Shown: piece by piece, positions 24,969-31,754 of the stretch | Position numbering within the stretch: the first letter of the stretch is position 1 | Layout: each line of letters starts with the position of its first letter | Assembly: GCA_005885035.1 (NCBI GenBank) | Contig: VAXZ01000118.1 | Coordinates: forward strand, 1 to 39,369 | DNA length: 39,369 bases | Reading direction: 5' to 3' | From: Actinomycetota bacterium | GTDB taxonomy: Bacteria > Actinomycetota > UBA4738 > HRBIN12 | Program-made: the position numbers and the translations under genes | Notes under the pieces: generated by a model | What the model saw: only the letters and a program-made list of their open reading frames with translations | What the model was told of the DNA's origin: nothing | Databases searched by the model: none

Positions 24969-25856
24969 TCAGCCGGTACCCGTGGTGGCCTGCGCGGCGA
25001 GGAGACGCTGGACGGGGCCTTTGAGACCGAGCTCGGTCGCGAGGTCCTTCAGTGCCGCCTCGTCCCGGTCGCCCGCCCACAGCGACAGCGGCGCGTCGGC
25101 GTTCACCGGGACGAGGCTGCGCATCGCGTCGAGGTACGAGCGGGCTTCCAGGAGGCGCGCGCGCACCCCCGGTTTGAGACGGAGGTCCCCCGCCGCCGCC
25201 GCTTCGAGCAACGCGTCGATCGACGGGTACGCGAGCACCAGGTCGCGTGCTGTCTTCGCGCCGACCCCTCGGACGCCGGGAAGGCCGTCCGAGGGGTCTC
25301 CGCGCAGGATCGCGAACTCCCCGTAACGGCTCGCCGGCACCTCGTACTTCGCCAGGACCCCCGCCTCGTCGAGCTCCAACAGCTCCGACACCCCGCGCAC
25401 GGTGAACAGGAGCTTCACGACGGGGTCGCGGACCAGCTGGATCAGATCTCGATCGCCGGAGACGATCTCGATCCGATCGTCCTCGCGAGCATCCAGGCAG
25501 AACGCGCCGATCGCGTCTTCGGCTTCCCACCCTTCGGTCTGCGCCTGGAGCATCCCCGTCGCGTCGAGCACCTGGCGGAGCAGGACGAACTGCTGCGGCA
25601 GATCCTCGGGGTCTGGCAGCCGGTTGCCCTTGTACGCGGGGTAGATGTCCGTTCGCGCCACCGGGCGCCAGTCGTGGTCGTAGACGTGGACGATCTCATC
25701 CGGCTTCCGGTCGACCATCAACTTCGTGACCATGTCGAGGTACCCGTGGACCGCGGCGATCGGTCGGCCGTCGGGCGTGAAGACGCCCGGTTCGCGGAGC
25801 GCGAAGAACGCTCGGTACATCATGCTCGAGACGTCGAGAAGTGCCCTCCGTACCAT
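24969..25856 (-). CDS. Stand-alone 5'-3' exonuclease/flap nuclease
   Basis: The product has 295 residues, matching the N-terminal 5' nuclease domain of DNA polymerase I without a polymerase. Metal-site Asp and Glu residues lie in LLDVSSMMYRAFFAL, YDHDWRPVARTDIYPAYKGNR, GWEAEDAIGAFC, SGDRDLIQLV and GDPSDGLPGVRGVGAKTARDL (the last carrying the helix-hairpin-helix and K+-site region). It would remove RNA primers or flaps. ATG 25856 comes three bases after the upstream stop, with TGAGG of that stop region as a weak ribosome site, so it is co-transcribed with the DUF1801 gene. Such proteins are common in actinobacteria as housekeeping enzymes; a link to the downstream McrB-like gene is only positional. 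Confidence 0.92.
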   Translation of the reverse strand: MVRRALLDVSSMMYRAFFALREPGVFTPDGRPIAAVHGYLDMVTKLMVDRKPDEIVHVYDHDWRPVARTDIYPAYKGNRLPDPEDLPQQFVLLRQVLDATGMLQAQTEGWEAEDAIGAFCLDAREDDRIEIVSGDRDLIQLVRDPVVKLLFTVRGVSELLELDEAGVLAKYEVPASRYGEFAILRGDPSDGLPGVRGVGAKTARDLVLAYPSIDALLEAAAAGDLRLKPGVRARLLEARSYLDAMRSLVPVNADAPLSLWAGDRDEAALKDLATELGLKGPVQRLLAAQATTGTG

Positions 25857-25859
25857 GCC

Positions 25860-26264
25860 TCACGTCCAACCCAGTACACGTTGCGCTTGCTCGACCCACC
25901 TGCGCATCTCCGGTCCCAGCGCCTCCTCGAGCGTCTTCACCTTGATGTACCGGCTCCGGTCGGTCGTTCCGAGCGGCGGCGGATCGTCGAAGTCCGCACC
26001 ACCGAGGAACACGACGTTCACGGAGACGTCGTAGGGGACCACCTCGATGATCCAGCCGAGCTCCGGCAACCCGTAATACGCCCTCTTCCATCTGATCGCG
26101 TAGCGGAGCCCCGGGTTCGCGGCGCGGATCGAGGCATCCAACGCCTGCACGACCGGCTGGAGATCCGGGATCACGCGGCGACGCATCCATTCTTCGACCT
26201 CGGCGTGGCTTTCCGATGGCACAGGCGGCCTCCGGGTCGTGATCGGTTTGCGTGCATCCTTCAC
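25860..26264 (-). CDS. DUF1801 (YdhG-like) domain protein
   Basis: The product has 134 residues, a DUF1801/YdhG-like domain: VEEWMRRRVIPDLQPVVQAL, the conserved RYAIRWKRAYYGLPELGWI strand region, VSVNVVFLGGADFDDPPPLG, RYIKVKTLEEA and a final helix WVEQAQRVLGW. The fold is small and alpha/beta; no enzymatic activity is established for the family, although frataxin-like and ligand-binding roles have been suggested. GTG 26264 has GGAGGAG about nine bases upstream. It leads an operon with the 5' nuclease. Confidence 0.8.
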   Translation of the reverse strand: MKDARKPITTRRPPVPSESHAEVEEWMRRRVIPDLQPVVQALDASIRAANPGLRYAIRWKRAYYGLPELGWIIEVVPYDVSVNVVFLGGADFDDPPPLGTTDRSRYIKVKTLEEALGPEMRRWVEQAQRVLGWT

Positions 26265-26362
26265 TGAAGGTTGCTCCTCCCTGGCCAGAACCTCGCGGCG
26301 GTCAAAGCGAGCGGGTCACGCTGAGCAGCGTAGCCGCGCTCGCGTGACACCTCGCATCGGCC

Positions 26363-26368
26363 TAGGGT
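26363..26368 (+). promoter_or_regulatory. -10 hexamer for a probable leaderless start (two-helix protein)
   Basis: TAGGGT ends six bases before ATG 26375. It is the main reason for taking that ATG as the start of the damaged small membrane gene. Confidence 0.4.
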
Positions 26369-26374
26369 GTCCCT

Positions 26375-26624
26375 ATGCAGACAGGCCAGAGGCGTGAAGT
26401 AGACGCACGCCCGTTCCTTAACGTGGGCCTTCGGCATCGGGATCGCCATCTGGGTCGCGGCATCCGCGGTTCTTGCCAACCCGCATGGGCAGGGCCACTC
26501 CGTCGGGTCGATGACGTTTTTCGTCGTCCTTCATGATGCGGCTTTCCCTGTGTGGGTCGGAGCGTTCGTCTGCATCCTGGCCGGGCTTGCCCTCCGGGCA
26601 TGGCGGTCGCTCGACGAGCGATAG
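26375..26624 (+). pseudogene. Frameshifted small two-helix membrane protein
   Basis: From ATG 26375 the frame reads MQTGQRREVDARPFL and then becomes non-protein-like. In another frame, open from 26403 to the TAG at 26622 but lacking any ATG/GTG/TTG near its start, lie TWAFGIGIAIWVAASAVLA and VVLHDAAFPVWVGAFVCILAG, two clear membrane helices, with a basic tail WRSLDER. Removing one A at about 26419–26420 joins the two into a single ~82-residue protein. I infer a one-base insertion (mutation or sequence error) or, less likely, a recoded site. The gene stands alone, between the minus-strand operon ending its start at 26264 and the damaged sigma-partner gene. Function unknown. Confidence 0.55.
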
Positions 26625-26688
26625 CGGTCGCTGGGAACATCCGTACTTATCCGAAGCGCCAAGCACGCTCGCCGAAGTGTCGGCTAGA

Positions 26689-27676
26689 TCAGTTCGAGGG
26701 AGGGTCCCGTATGAGACGTCCGGGCATCACGTATCCGGCATGGAGGGGCGTGTTCAGCGCCGCGGCGAGCTCGGGCGTCAGCTGTCCGTCGCGTGCCCCG
26801 TTCGTGATGCCGAGATGTCCGCAGAACCCGACGTGCGCCCAAAGCGGAAGGGGGGCCGACCCCGCCTCGCTGACCCACAGGAGGAACCCACTGCCGAGTT
26901 CGCCACCCGCCGATGACGGCTCGCTGCACAGCGACGGATCGTAGGTGCTCGGCGGAGCGTGGACGAAGCCCTCAGGTAAGCCGTTGACCACGCTAGCCAG
27001 GTCCGTCATCTCCTGGCCCGTCAAGGTCGCCGAGCTCACGAGCCAGTGGTCGATGTAATGGCAGATCGCGATCGACGACGGCGCGCCGGCGATCAGCACG
27101 TCCCTCATCGAAGCCTCGGGCTGGTACGAGGTTGGAGGGTCGAGCTGCATCTGGCGCATCCCGCATCCGTTCGGGTCGGTGTCCGCGAGCTGGATCGAAT
27201 CGATGATGGCGTTGGTCCCCGTGTTGGTCACGGTGTCGACGAACATCAGGACGTGCAGATCGGGCACGTAGATGGCCGCGCCAGGGCGATCGGGAATCGT
27301 TCCTCGTTCCAGTTGCACACCATGCGGGTTCGTGATGCTACGGACGGACTCCATCTTCGCCTGCCAGTACTCGGGGTTGTCGACCAACTCGAGGCTGTTG
27401 ATCCCCGGGGGCCGCGGGACCAGACACGTGGTCGTGGCCCCTTCGTCACGGATCACCGTGTCGCTCTGCGGCGTCCCGCACGTCGTGTCGTTGATCTTCC
27501 ACGACGCGGGCGCGGTCACTTCGAGGCCGTGGAACCCGATCACCTGGCCGGGCGAGTTCGGGACCACACTGCCGCTCGGCGGGCTGCTGCCGATCGACGG
27601 CTGTGGTCCCCCCGGCTTCAGGGCGCCGATGAGGGCCGACCGCGCGATCGAGAAGGTCGTTCACGTCCTCACGCAT
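26689..27676 (-). pseudogene. Damaged partner gene of the ECF sigma factor
   Basis: ATG 27676 overlaps the sigma-factor stop by eight bases and has AGGAGG (complement at 27682–27687) five bases upstream. It begins MREDVNDLLDRAVG, a typical start for membrane proteins encoded after actinobacterial ECF sigma genes, but this frame is not protein-like afterwards and stops at 27446. The real body lies in another frame from about 27650 to 26689: ALIGALKPGGPQPSIGSSPP, then GFHGLEVTAPASWKIND, four or more Cys in an extracytoplasmic-looking domain, and a C-terminus near GYVMPGRLIRDPP. The expected basic segment and membrane helix between the two parts are missing. I infer an internal deletion with a frameshift between about 27640 and 27600. 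A rescue start at GTG 27567 would give a 292-residue protein without a signal. Confidence 0.6.
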
Positions 27677-28172
27677 CGTTGCCTCCTACCTGACGCCGCA
27701 GTTCCAGTCGCGCGCGATGCAGCCGCCCGCGAACCGATGCGGCCTCGATCCCGAGAAGGAGTGCCGCCTCCGAAGGCGGGAACCCCAGCCAGTCGACGAG
27801 CAGCACCGCCTGTCGCTGCGCGATCGGTAGCGCGGCGACGGCCCTCAGGAGATCGAGACGTTCGTCGGCGACGTGCCCGCCGGGATCGTCTTCCTGCCGG
27901 ACCGCACGGTTCCGAACCTCAACGGCGAGGCGCCGCAACCGCTTCCGGTGCAGGTTCAGGGCCGTTCGATAGAGGTAGCCGGTCGGCGAGTCCATCTTCC
28001 GGATCTGCGGCCACCGCTCGTACACGCGCACGAACGCATCCTGGGCGAGGTCTTCGGCCTCGCCGACCCGTCCGGTCAGTAGGAGCATGGCTCTGACGAG
28101 CCGGGCCCGCTCGGCGAGATAGAGGTCCTCGAAGTCGATCGCTCCTCCATCCACATCCGAGACCGTCTGCAT
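27669..28172 (-). CDS. ECF-type RNA polymerase sigma factor
   Basis: The product has 167 residues with the two domains of ECF sigma factors. Region 2: FEDLYLAERARLVRAMLLLTG, EAEDLAQDAFVRVYERWPQI and SPTGYLYRTALNLHRKRLRR. Region 4: LLRAVAALPIAQRQAVLLVD, LGFPPSEAALLLGIEAASVRGRLHRARLELRR, a helix-turn-helix for the -35 element. This resembles actinobacterial groups whose next gene encodes a membrane-bound regulator or anti-sigma. ATG 28172 follows two in-frame GTG codons (28175 and 28178), and any of the three could be the start. The stop overlaps the partner gene start by eight bases. With the partner damaged, the sigma factor might be free of its usual control. Confidence 0.92.
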   Translation of the reverse strand: MQTVSDVDGGAIDFEDLYLAERARLVRAMLLLTGRVGEAEDLAQDAFVRVYERWPQIRKMDSPTGYLYRTALNLHRKRLRRLAVEVRNRAVRQEDDPGGHVADERLDLLRAVAALPIAQRQAVLLVDWLGFPPSEAALLLGIEAASVRGRLHRARLELRRQVGGNDA

Positions 28173-28235
28173 CACCACGCCAGCATGAACCCCCAGCCCG
28201 GTCGATCCGTTCGGGTGAACGCCCAGCTGGGGTGG

Positions 28236-28625
28236 TTATCCGACGACGTGCTCGACGGGACAGCCGTGCGTGAGGGTCCGGGAGACCGTGCAGAGATCCT
28301 CGGCGGTCTTCGACCGGGCTCGTTCGAACTTGCGCGGGTCGACCTCCTCCGCCACGTGGTACGTCACCCGCAACCACTGCATCCGCTGATCGTCCTTGAG
28401 CCCCTCGACGTCGACGGCGAGCGGCGCGACCGGCGCCCTTTGTTTCCGCATCAGCTCGACGATGTCGACCGCGCTGCAGCTCCCGAGAGCGGCGAGCAGC
28501 ATCTCCAGCGGCGTGAGCCCACGCAGGCCGTGCAGGTCGACCGTGATCTGCGTGCCGTGCCGATTCGTCACGATGACGGTGCCGTCATCGTTCGCCGTGA
28601 GGCTCAGGTTCCGGTTGGCGTCCAT
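28236..28625 (-). CDS. OsmC/Ohr-family protein
   Basis: The product has 129 residues with the OsmC fold. The two redox-active Cys are present: one in LLAALGSCSAVDIVELM and one in TLTHGCPVEHVV. Other marks are GLRGLTPLEMLLAA and QRMQWLRVTYHVAEEVDP. Members reduce organic or fatty-acid hydroperoxides in the cytoplasm using thiols. ATG 28625 comes seven bases after TAGCCT with no ribosome site. It diverges from the serine hydrolase; 50 bases separate its start from that gene's leader ORF. Confidence 0.9.
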   Translation of the reverse strand: MDANRNLSLTANDDGTVIVTNRHGTQITVDLHGLRGLTPLEMLLAALGSCSAVDIVELMRKQRAPVAPLAVDVEGLKDDQRMQWLRVTYHVAEEVDPRKFERARSKTAEDLCTVSRTLTHGCPVEHVVG

Positions 28626-28632
28626 GCTCGGG

Positions 28633-28638
28633 AGGCTA
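28633..28638 (-). promoter_or_regulatory. -10 hexamer for a probable leaderless start (osmC-like gene)
   Basis: On the minus strand TAGCCT ends exactly seven bases before ATG 28625, the spacing expected if RNA starts at the A of ATG. Confidence 0.5.
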
Positions 28639-28662
28639 CAGACCGATAGCGAGGGACGGCCG

Positions 28663-28668
28663 TATCCT
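28663..28668 (+). promoter_or_regulatory. -10 hexamer before the leader ORF of the serine hydrolase
   Basis: TATCCT ends exactly seven bases before ATG 28676. With transcription starting at that A, the message would be leaderless for the seven-codon ORF. Confidence 0.5.
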
Positions 28669-28675
28669 GCGCGCC

Positions 28676-28699
28676 ATGGATCGGGCGGTCGGAACGTGA
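28676..28699 (+). CDS. Seven-codon leader ORF overlapping the hydrolase start
   Basis: ATG 28676 reads MDRAVGT and stops at TGA 28697–28699, which overlaps the GTG start of the serine hydrolase (28696) as GTGA. The hydrolase has no Shine-Dalgarno of its own. This suggests that ribosomes load on a leaderless ATG, translate seven codons and restart at the overlapping GTG. It is a structural inference; the peptide itself need not have a function. Confidence 0.45.
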   Translation: MDRAVGT

Positions 28700-29922
28700 C
28701 ACGCGAGAAGATCCCGACGGCGGCTGAGCGCGGGCTGCTGGCAGGCCCACCCCCGTTCCCCGCCGGGCGACTGGTGACGCTCGCGAACTGGCAGGAGCCG
28801 CCGTTCAACCGGTGGGCGTTCCAACACGTCGGCGAGCTGATCCCAACCGCCCGGATCACGCGGGGCGACGGCCCCGTGATGCGACTGCCGGAGGAGCCCC
28901 GCGGCCTTTTGCGGACGCCGATCCACGCCGACGGGCGGCCCGTCCCGCTCGCGATCTTCCTCGAGCGCACCTACACCGACGGCATCATCGTCCTGCACGG
29001 GGGTCGCGTCGTGATGGAGTCCTACTTCAACGGCATGACGGCTCGGACGCGGCATCTCCTCATGTCGGTCTCGAAGTCGGTCACGTCGGCCGTCTGCGGG
29101 CGGCTCGTCGGTCGGGGACTGCTGACGCCCGACGATCCGGTGACCACGCACGTGCCCGATCTCGCCGGCACGTCGTGGGACGGCTGCACGGTGCGGCATC
29201 TGTTGGACATGCGGGCCGGGACGCGCTTCGAGGAGGACTACACGAACCTCGACGCCGATGTCCGCGTCTACGAGCAGATCTACCTATGGCGACCTCGGGT
29301 GAACCCCGACCTGCCGGCCGATATCACCGCCTATTACGCGACGCTCGGGAACGAACGTCCGCACGGCGGTCGCTTCGATTACCGGTCGATCCTCACGGAC
29401 CTGCTGGCGTGGGTGATGGAACGTGCCGCCGGCGCTCGGTTCGCCGATCTGGTCGCGAGCGAGCTCTGGGGACCGATGGGTGCGGAGGCCGACGCCGAGG
29501 TGACCGTCGACGGGCACGGCAACGCGATGGCAGACGGCGGCATCTGCTGCACCCTCCGGGATCTGGCGAGGTTCGGCCTCCTCGTCTCGCGAGACGGGCG
29601 GCGGGGGAGCGAGCAGGTGATCCCCCGTGCCTGGATCCAGGACACCCTGACCGCCGATCCCGAAATCGTGGCGGCGTTCGCCGCCGCTCCCGACGCCGCC
29701 GAGTTCCCCGCCGGCGCGTACTACCGGAACCAGTTCTGGGTGGTTGACCCGCGCGGACCGATCCTCATGGCATCGGGCATCAACGGACAGGCCGTGTTGG
29801 TCCACGGTCCGGCGGACGTCGTCATCGCCAAGTTCTCCACGTGGCCCGTGGCCTGGACACCGGACTTCGGTGTGACGAGTCGAACCGGCTTGATCGACCT
29901 CGCCGAGCGCGTCGCGGGCTGA
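28696..29922 (+). CDS. Beta-lactamase-fold serine hydrolase
   Basis: The product has 408 residues of the class C beta-lactamase/esterase/6-aminohexanoate-dimer hydrolase group. The SxxK nucleophile motif is S-V-S-K in LLMSVSKSVTSAVCG, and the Tyr motif is YRS in FDYRSILTD. Other family marks are GIIVLHGGRVVMESYFNGM, TVRHLLDMRAGTRFEEDY, LWGPMGAEADAEVTVDGHGN, GGICCTLRDLARFGLLV and MASGINGQAVLVHG. The match to the 6-aminohexanoate hydrolase subgroup is the closest I can name; natural substrates of such enzymes are mostly unknown. No signal peptide, so it is cytoplasmic. GTG 28696 is chosen because the preceding in-frame codons overlap the OsmC gene and because it couples to the leader ORF. Confidence 0.88.
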   Translation: MTREKIPTAAERGLLAGPPPFPAGRLVTLANWQEPPFNRWAFQHVGELIPTARITRGDGPVMRLPEEPRGLLRTPIHADGRPVPLAIFLERTYTDGIIVLHGGRVVMESYFNGMTARTRHLLMSVSKSVTSAVCGRLVGRGLLTPDDPVTTHVPDLAGTSWDGCTVRHLLDMRAGTRFEEDYTNLDADVRVYEQIYLWRPRVNPDLPADITAYYATLGNERPHGGRFDYRSILTDLLAWVMERAAGARFADLVASELWGPMGAEADAEVTVDGHGNAMADGGICCTLRDLARFGLLVSRDGRRGSEQVIPRAWIQDTLTADPEIVAAFAAAPDAAEFPAGAYYRNQFWVVDPRGPILMASGINGQAVLVHGPADVVIAKFSTWPVAWTPDFGVTSRTGLIDLAERVAG

Positions 29923-29977
29923 CGGAACCGGTTGCCCCGGACGGCTCGACGTGGTTTCGGGCGAGGGCGCCCCGTTC

Positions 29978-30700
29978 CTAGGACGTGAAGGCGCCGACGA
30001 TCGCCAAGGCTCCGGAGAGCCCGAGCAGGGTGAGCACGGCCACGCGGAACGCCCGGCCGTGCAGCCGGGTCGAGAGCCGCTTCCCGCCGAGCGTGCCCGC
30101 GACGATCGCGGGCACGCCGACGACGAACGCCACTCCCACGTCGCGCGTGAGCAGACCCCCGGCCCAGAACAGGAAGAGGGCGACCACGCCCTGAACGAAG
30201 AAGCATCCCGCGAGCGTCGCGCGGAACGCGTCCCGCTCCATCCCGGTCGCCTGGAAGGCGATCACGAGCGGCGGTCCGTTCGTCCCGGTGCTCGTGCCGA
30301 GCGCCCCCGAAGCGATCCCCGCAGCGATCTCGGTCCGCGGTCCGGGCGGGAGCTGCAGGCCGCGCCAGAGCCAGGCCGTCAGGCCGAGGACGACGATCCC
30401 GATCGCGAAGGTGAGGGCGGGATCGGGCGCCCGGGCCAGGATCAGCGCGCCGATCGGCATGCCGATCAACGACGCTCCGACGACCGTTGTCATCGCGCCC
30501 ACCCGCAGGTGCGCACGCCACCGGATCGTGTTCCACAAGGTCATCGGGACCCCGATCGCCGTTATCGCCACGACGGCGACCTTCGGATCGTCCGCGACCG
30601 CGATGATCGGGACCGCGACCAGGGCGAACCCGAAGCCCATCGTGGCCTGGATCGTCGCCGCGAAGGCCACCGTGGCGGCGATCACGACGATCAGCGCCAT
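29978..30700 (-). CDS. TauE/SafE-family membrane transporter
   Basis: The product has 240 residues, nearly all hydrophobic, with about seven or eight helices arranged as two similar halves, each starting with the family motif: ATIQATMGFGFALVAVPII in the first and ASGALGTSTGTNGPPLVIAF in the second. TauE/SafE proteins export sulfite, sulfoacetate or other small organic anions. ATG 30700 overlaps the stop of the upstream gene by one base (TGATG), so the two are co-translated. Its link with the sugar-acting genes upstream is not obvious. Confidence 0.9.
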   Translation of the reverse strand: MALIVVIAATVAFAATIQATMGFGFALVAVPIIAVADDPKVAVVAITAIGVPMTLWNTIRWRAHLRVGAMTTVVGASLIGMPIGALILARAPDPALTFAIGIVVLGLTAWLWRGLQLPPGPRTEIAAGIASGALGTSTGTNGPPLVIAFQATGMERDAFRATLAGCFFVQGVVALFLFWAGGLLTRDVGVAFVVGVPAIVAGTLGGKRLSTRLHGRAFRVAVLTLLGLSGALAIVGAFTS

Positions 30701-31710
30701 CAGCCCGGCTCGGGCAGGTCCACCGGTGAGCGAGCCAACGGATCCTGGAGCGACCGCGCCACCTCGAGCGCATCGTCGAGCAGTGCCTCGGCGGCCACGA
30801 TGTTCGACTCGGCGCCCGAGTTCTCCGAGACCCGGCCCTGATCGATCCCGTCGGCGACGCGGCCGCGACGCCGGTCGTAGACCGGCGCCGCGGCCGCGTT
30901 CCGCCCGTCGAACCAGGCGCGAGCGTCAGACGCCAGAGTCGCCCACCGCGGCTCGCCGGTCGTCTCGGACAGCCGGTCCAGCGAGTAGATGCACGACGCC
31001 ACGTCGTATGGCGAGGTGCTGATCGCGTCGAAGCTCGCTTCCACCGCGGGAAGGACGAGTGCTTCGGCGCTCCGTGCGGCGACGTCCAGGAGCGCGGGCT
31101 CGTCGAGGAGCGTCGAGGACCACGCGAGCACCCCTTCCTGGATGTGCGCCCACAGATGCGGCGGCCCGGTCTCCTCGTCGTTGTTCTTGAGCACGTCGCC
31201 CTCGCGGCACGTCGCAAGCTCCTGCACCCAGTCGAGCATCGCCGGGCGCAGGGACGTGACGCCCGCGTCGGCGATCAGCCGGCGCGCGGTCAGGATGTGC
31301 AGCGCCCTCACGTCGGCCGGCGCGGGTTTCGACACCGCGTGGTCGAGCCCCGAGAGCGCGCGCGCGTGCCAGAAGCTCTCGCCGGTCGCCGACGTGATGC
31401 CGTGGAGGTTCCGCGTGCCATCCCAGTCGTAGACGAAGTTGATCCACCGTCCATCGGGCTCCTGCATCCACAGCACGAACTCGAGCACCCCGCGAGCCCA
31501 TCGCTCGGCCCACGGCTGCTTCGTCCGAGCCCACACATCGCACAGCACGTCCAGGAGCCGGGCCGCGTCGTCCACACACGCGACCCCTTCGAAGCCGGAC
31601 TCCTTCGCGACGATGTGCGCTCCTGCGCCGTCGCCGTAGACCGCGATGGCCAGCGCGTCAGCACCTGCGGCGGGGATCGGGCGGGTCAGACGGGCGAGCT
31701 GTCGGAGCAT
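30700..31710 (-). CDS. Probable (alpha/alpha)6-barrel sugar-acting protein
   Basis: The product has 336 residues, a helical protein with repeated aromatic and acidic pairs typical of (alpha/alpha)6 barrels: GVACVDDAARLLDVLCDVW, WMQEPDGRWINFVYDWDGT, GESFWHARALSGLDHAV, DDEETGPPHLWAHIQEGVLAW and SENSGAESNIVAAEALLDD. Such proteins commonly sit beside glycosyltransferase–GH130 genes in actinobacterial clusters and are thought to act on the same oligosaccharide, but no reaction is established. ATG 31710 is 44 bases after the stop of the upstream fusion gene. No catalytic pair can be assigned with confidence. Confidence 0.72.
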   Translation of the reverse strand: MLRQLARLTRPIPAAGADALAIAVYGDGAGAHIVAKESGFEGVACVDDAARLLDVLCDVWARTKQPWAERWARGVLEFVLWMQEPDGRWINFVYDWDGTRNLHGITSATGESFWHARALSGLDHAVSKPAPADVRALHILTARRLIADAGVTSLRPAMLDWVQELATCREGDVLKNNDEETGPPHLWAHIQEGVLAWSSTLLDEPALLDVAARSAEALVLPAVEASFDAISTSPYDVASCIYSLDRLSETTGEPRWATLASDARAWFDGRNAAAAPVYDRRRGRVADGIDQGRVSENSGAESNIVAAEALLDDALEVARSLQDPLARSPVDLPEPG

Positions 31711-31754
31711 GGCTGCGGAGTCTCGCAGGATGGCGAGTGAAGGACCAGCGCCCG

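Noticed and set aside
23689-26267. Long plus-strand open frames opposite the McrB and exonuclease genes
   Set aside because: Antisense shadows; the minus-strand proteins have full catalytic motifs.
26533-26944. Plus-strand open frames of 127–130 codons
   Set aside because: They overlap the better membrane-protein frame and the end of the sigma-partner gene, and their translations are not protein-like.
29923-29977. Gap between serine hydrolase and TauE genes as a terminator
   Set aside because: Only short GC-rich self-matches and no T-run on either strand.
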